From the NCBI GenBank assembly GCA_028703495.1, contig JAQVMT010000001.1, positions 124,001-188,000 of the forward strand: a stretch of 64,000 nucleotides of DNA. The letters are read 5' to 3'. Below the pieces are notes generated by a model, which was not told the DNA's origin, made no database searches, and saw nothing but the letters and a program-made list of their open reading frames with translations. Shown piece after piece: positions 63,902-64,000 of the stretch (positions are counted from its first letter, which is position 1; each line of letters starts with the position of its first letter). The stretch is from Clostridia bacterium. GTDB taxonomy: Bacteria > Bacillota > Clostridia > Christensenellales > CAG-314. A program made the translations under genes and the position numbers.

Positions 63902-64000
63902 TTGATACAATACTGGTGGCAATTACTGATTTTTGCGGTAATAACGTACTTTGTTTGCAACATTAATTTTGCGGTGTTGATAAGCAAAGCGTTGAAAAAA
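63902..64000 (+). CDS. plsY: PlsY acyl-phosphate glycerol-3-phosphate acyltransferase, 3'-truncated by window edge
   Basis: The frame from TTG 63902 reads MIQYWWQLLIFAVITYFVCN then INFAVLISKALKK, which matches the PlsY N-terminus (membrane helix then SINFA-ISK). GAGG lies six bases upstream; an in-frame TTG at 63890 is an alternative. The position after der supports the call. Only 33 residues are visible. Confidence 0.7.
   Translation, partial: MIQYWWQLLIFAVITYFVCNINFAVLISKALKK

Overview
The window looks like a chromosomal segment of a spore-forming, Gram-positive, Clostridia-type anaerobe. The sequence evidence is the gene order ruvC-ruvA-ruvB-queA-tgt-yajC, the order cmk-plsC-ispH-S1 protein, a sigG sporulation sigma factor followed by a YlmC/YmxH-type gene, a PdaB-like deacetylase, a T-box leader on thrS, and strong Shine-Dalgarno sites throughout. 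No rRNA, tRNA, CRISPR array, prophage or transposase gene was seen. I computed no base composition and ran no database search.

Layout. 1-6.3 kb: Holliday-junction resolution (ruvC fragment, ruvA, ruvB), queuosine tRNA modification (queA, tgt) and an unusual YajC with a large predicted extracellular domain. 6.6-13.6 kb: two unrecognised membrane or surface proteins, and on the minus strand an SSB-like protein and a PdaB-like polysaccharide deacetylase, then cardiolipin synthase. 14.1-29.2 kb: seven co-directional genes forming the most interesting part of the window. They encode a membrane-anchored zinc-ribbon GTPase, a Cys-rich coiled-coil protein ending in a GrpE-like domain, a lidless Hsp70, an Hsp70-vWA fusion, a large protein with degenerate J-like domains, zinc ribbons and FN3-like repeats, a second zinc-ribbon GTPase, and a protein whose N-terminus resembles GAP1-N2 (GTPase-associated protein 1). 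Together they read as a dedicated chaperone set (DnaK, GrpE and DnaJ equivalents) wired to two GTPases and GAP1.

29.4-38.6 kb: housekeeping genes pepF, surE, a BaiN/YhiN-like flavoprotein, aroH, cmk, plsC, ispH and a four-S1-domain protein. 38.7-42.3 kb (minus): an HD-domain phosphohydrolase and two overlapping CNNM/CBS transporters. 42.4-47.8 kb: T-box-controlled thrS, then serS and cysS. 48.1-53.4 kb: an XRE-cupin regulator and a polyamine-type ABC transporter potABCD. 53.7-58 kb: a ferredoxin-like aldo/keto reductase (minus), pfkA, and a CoA-transferase of the acetate/butyrate type. 58.4-64 kb: sigG, ylmC-like, an RluA-type pseudouridine synthase, a Dabb protein, a cyclophilin-like lipoprotein, der, and the start of plsY.

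A second theme runs through the whole window. Many intergenic gaps hold short tandem direct repeats, usually with a period of about 50 or 62-75 bp. At several genes (queA, the 685-aa surface protein, plsC, cysS, sigG) the repeat unit includes the 3' end of the gene with its stop codon. There is also a pair of 159-bp, TA-flanked MITE-like elements and a pair of long REP-like hairpins. Several genes have near-consensus sigma-A promoters followed by long leaders carrying such repeats.
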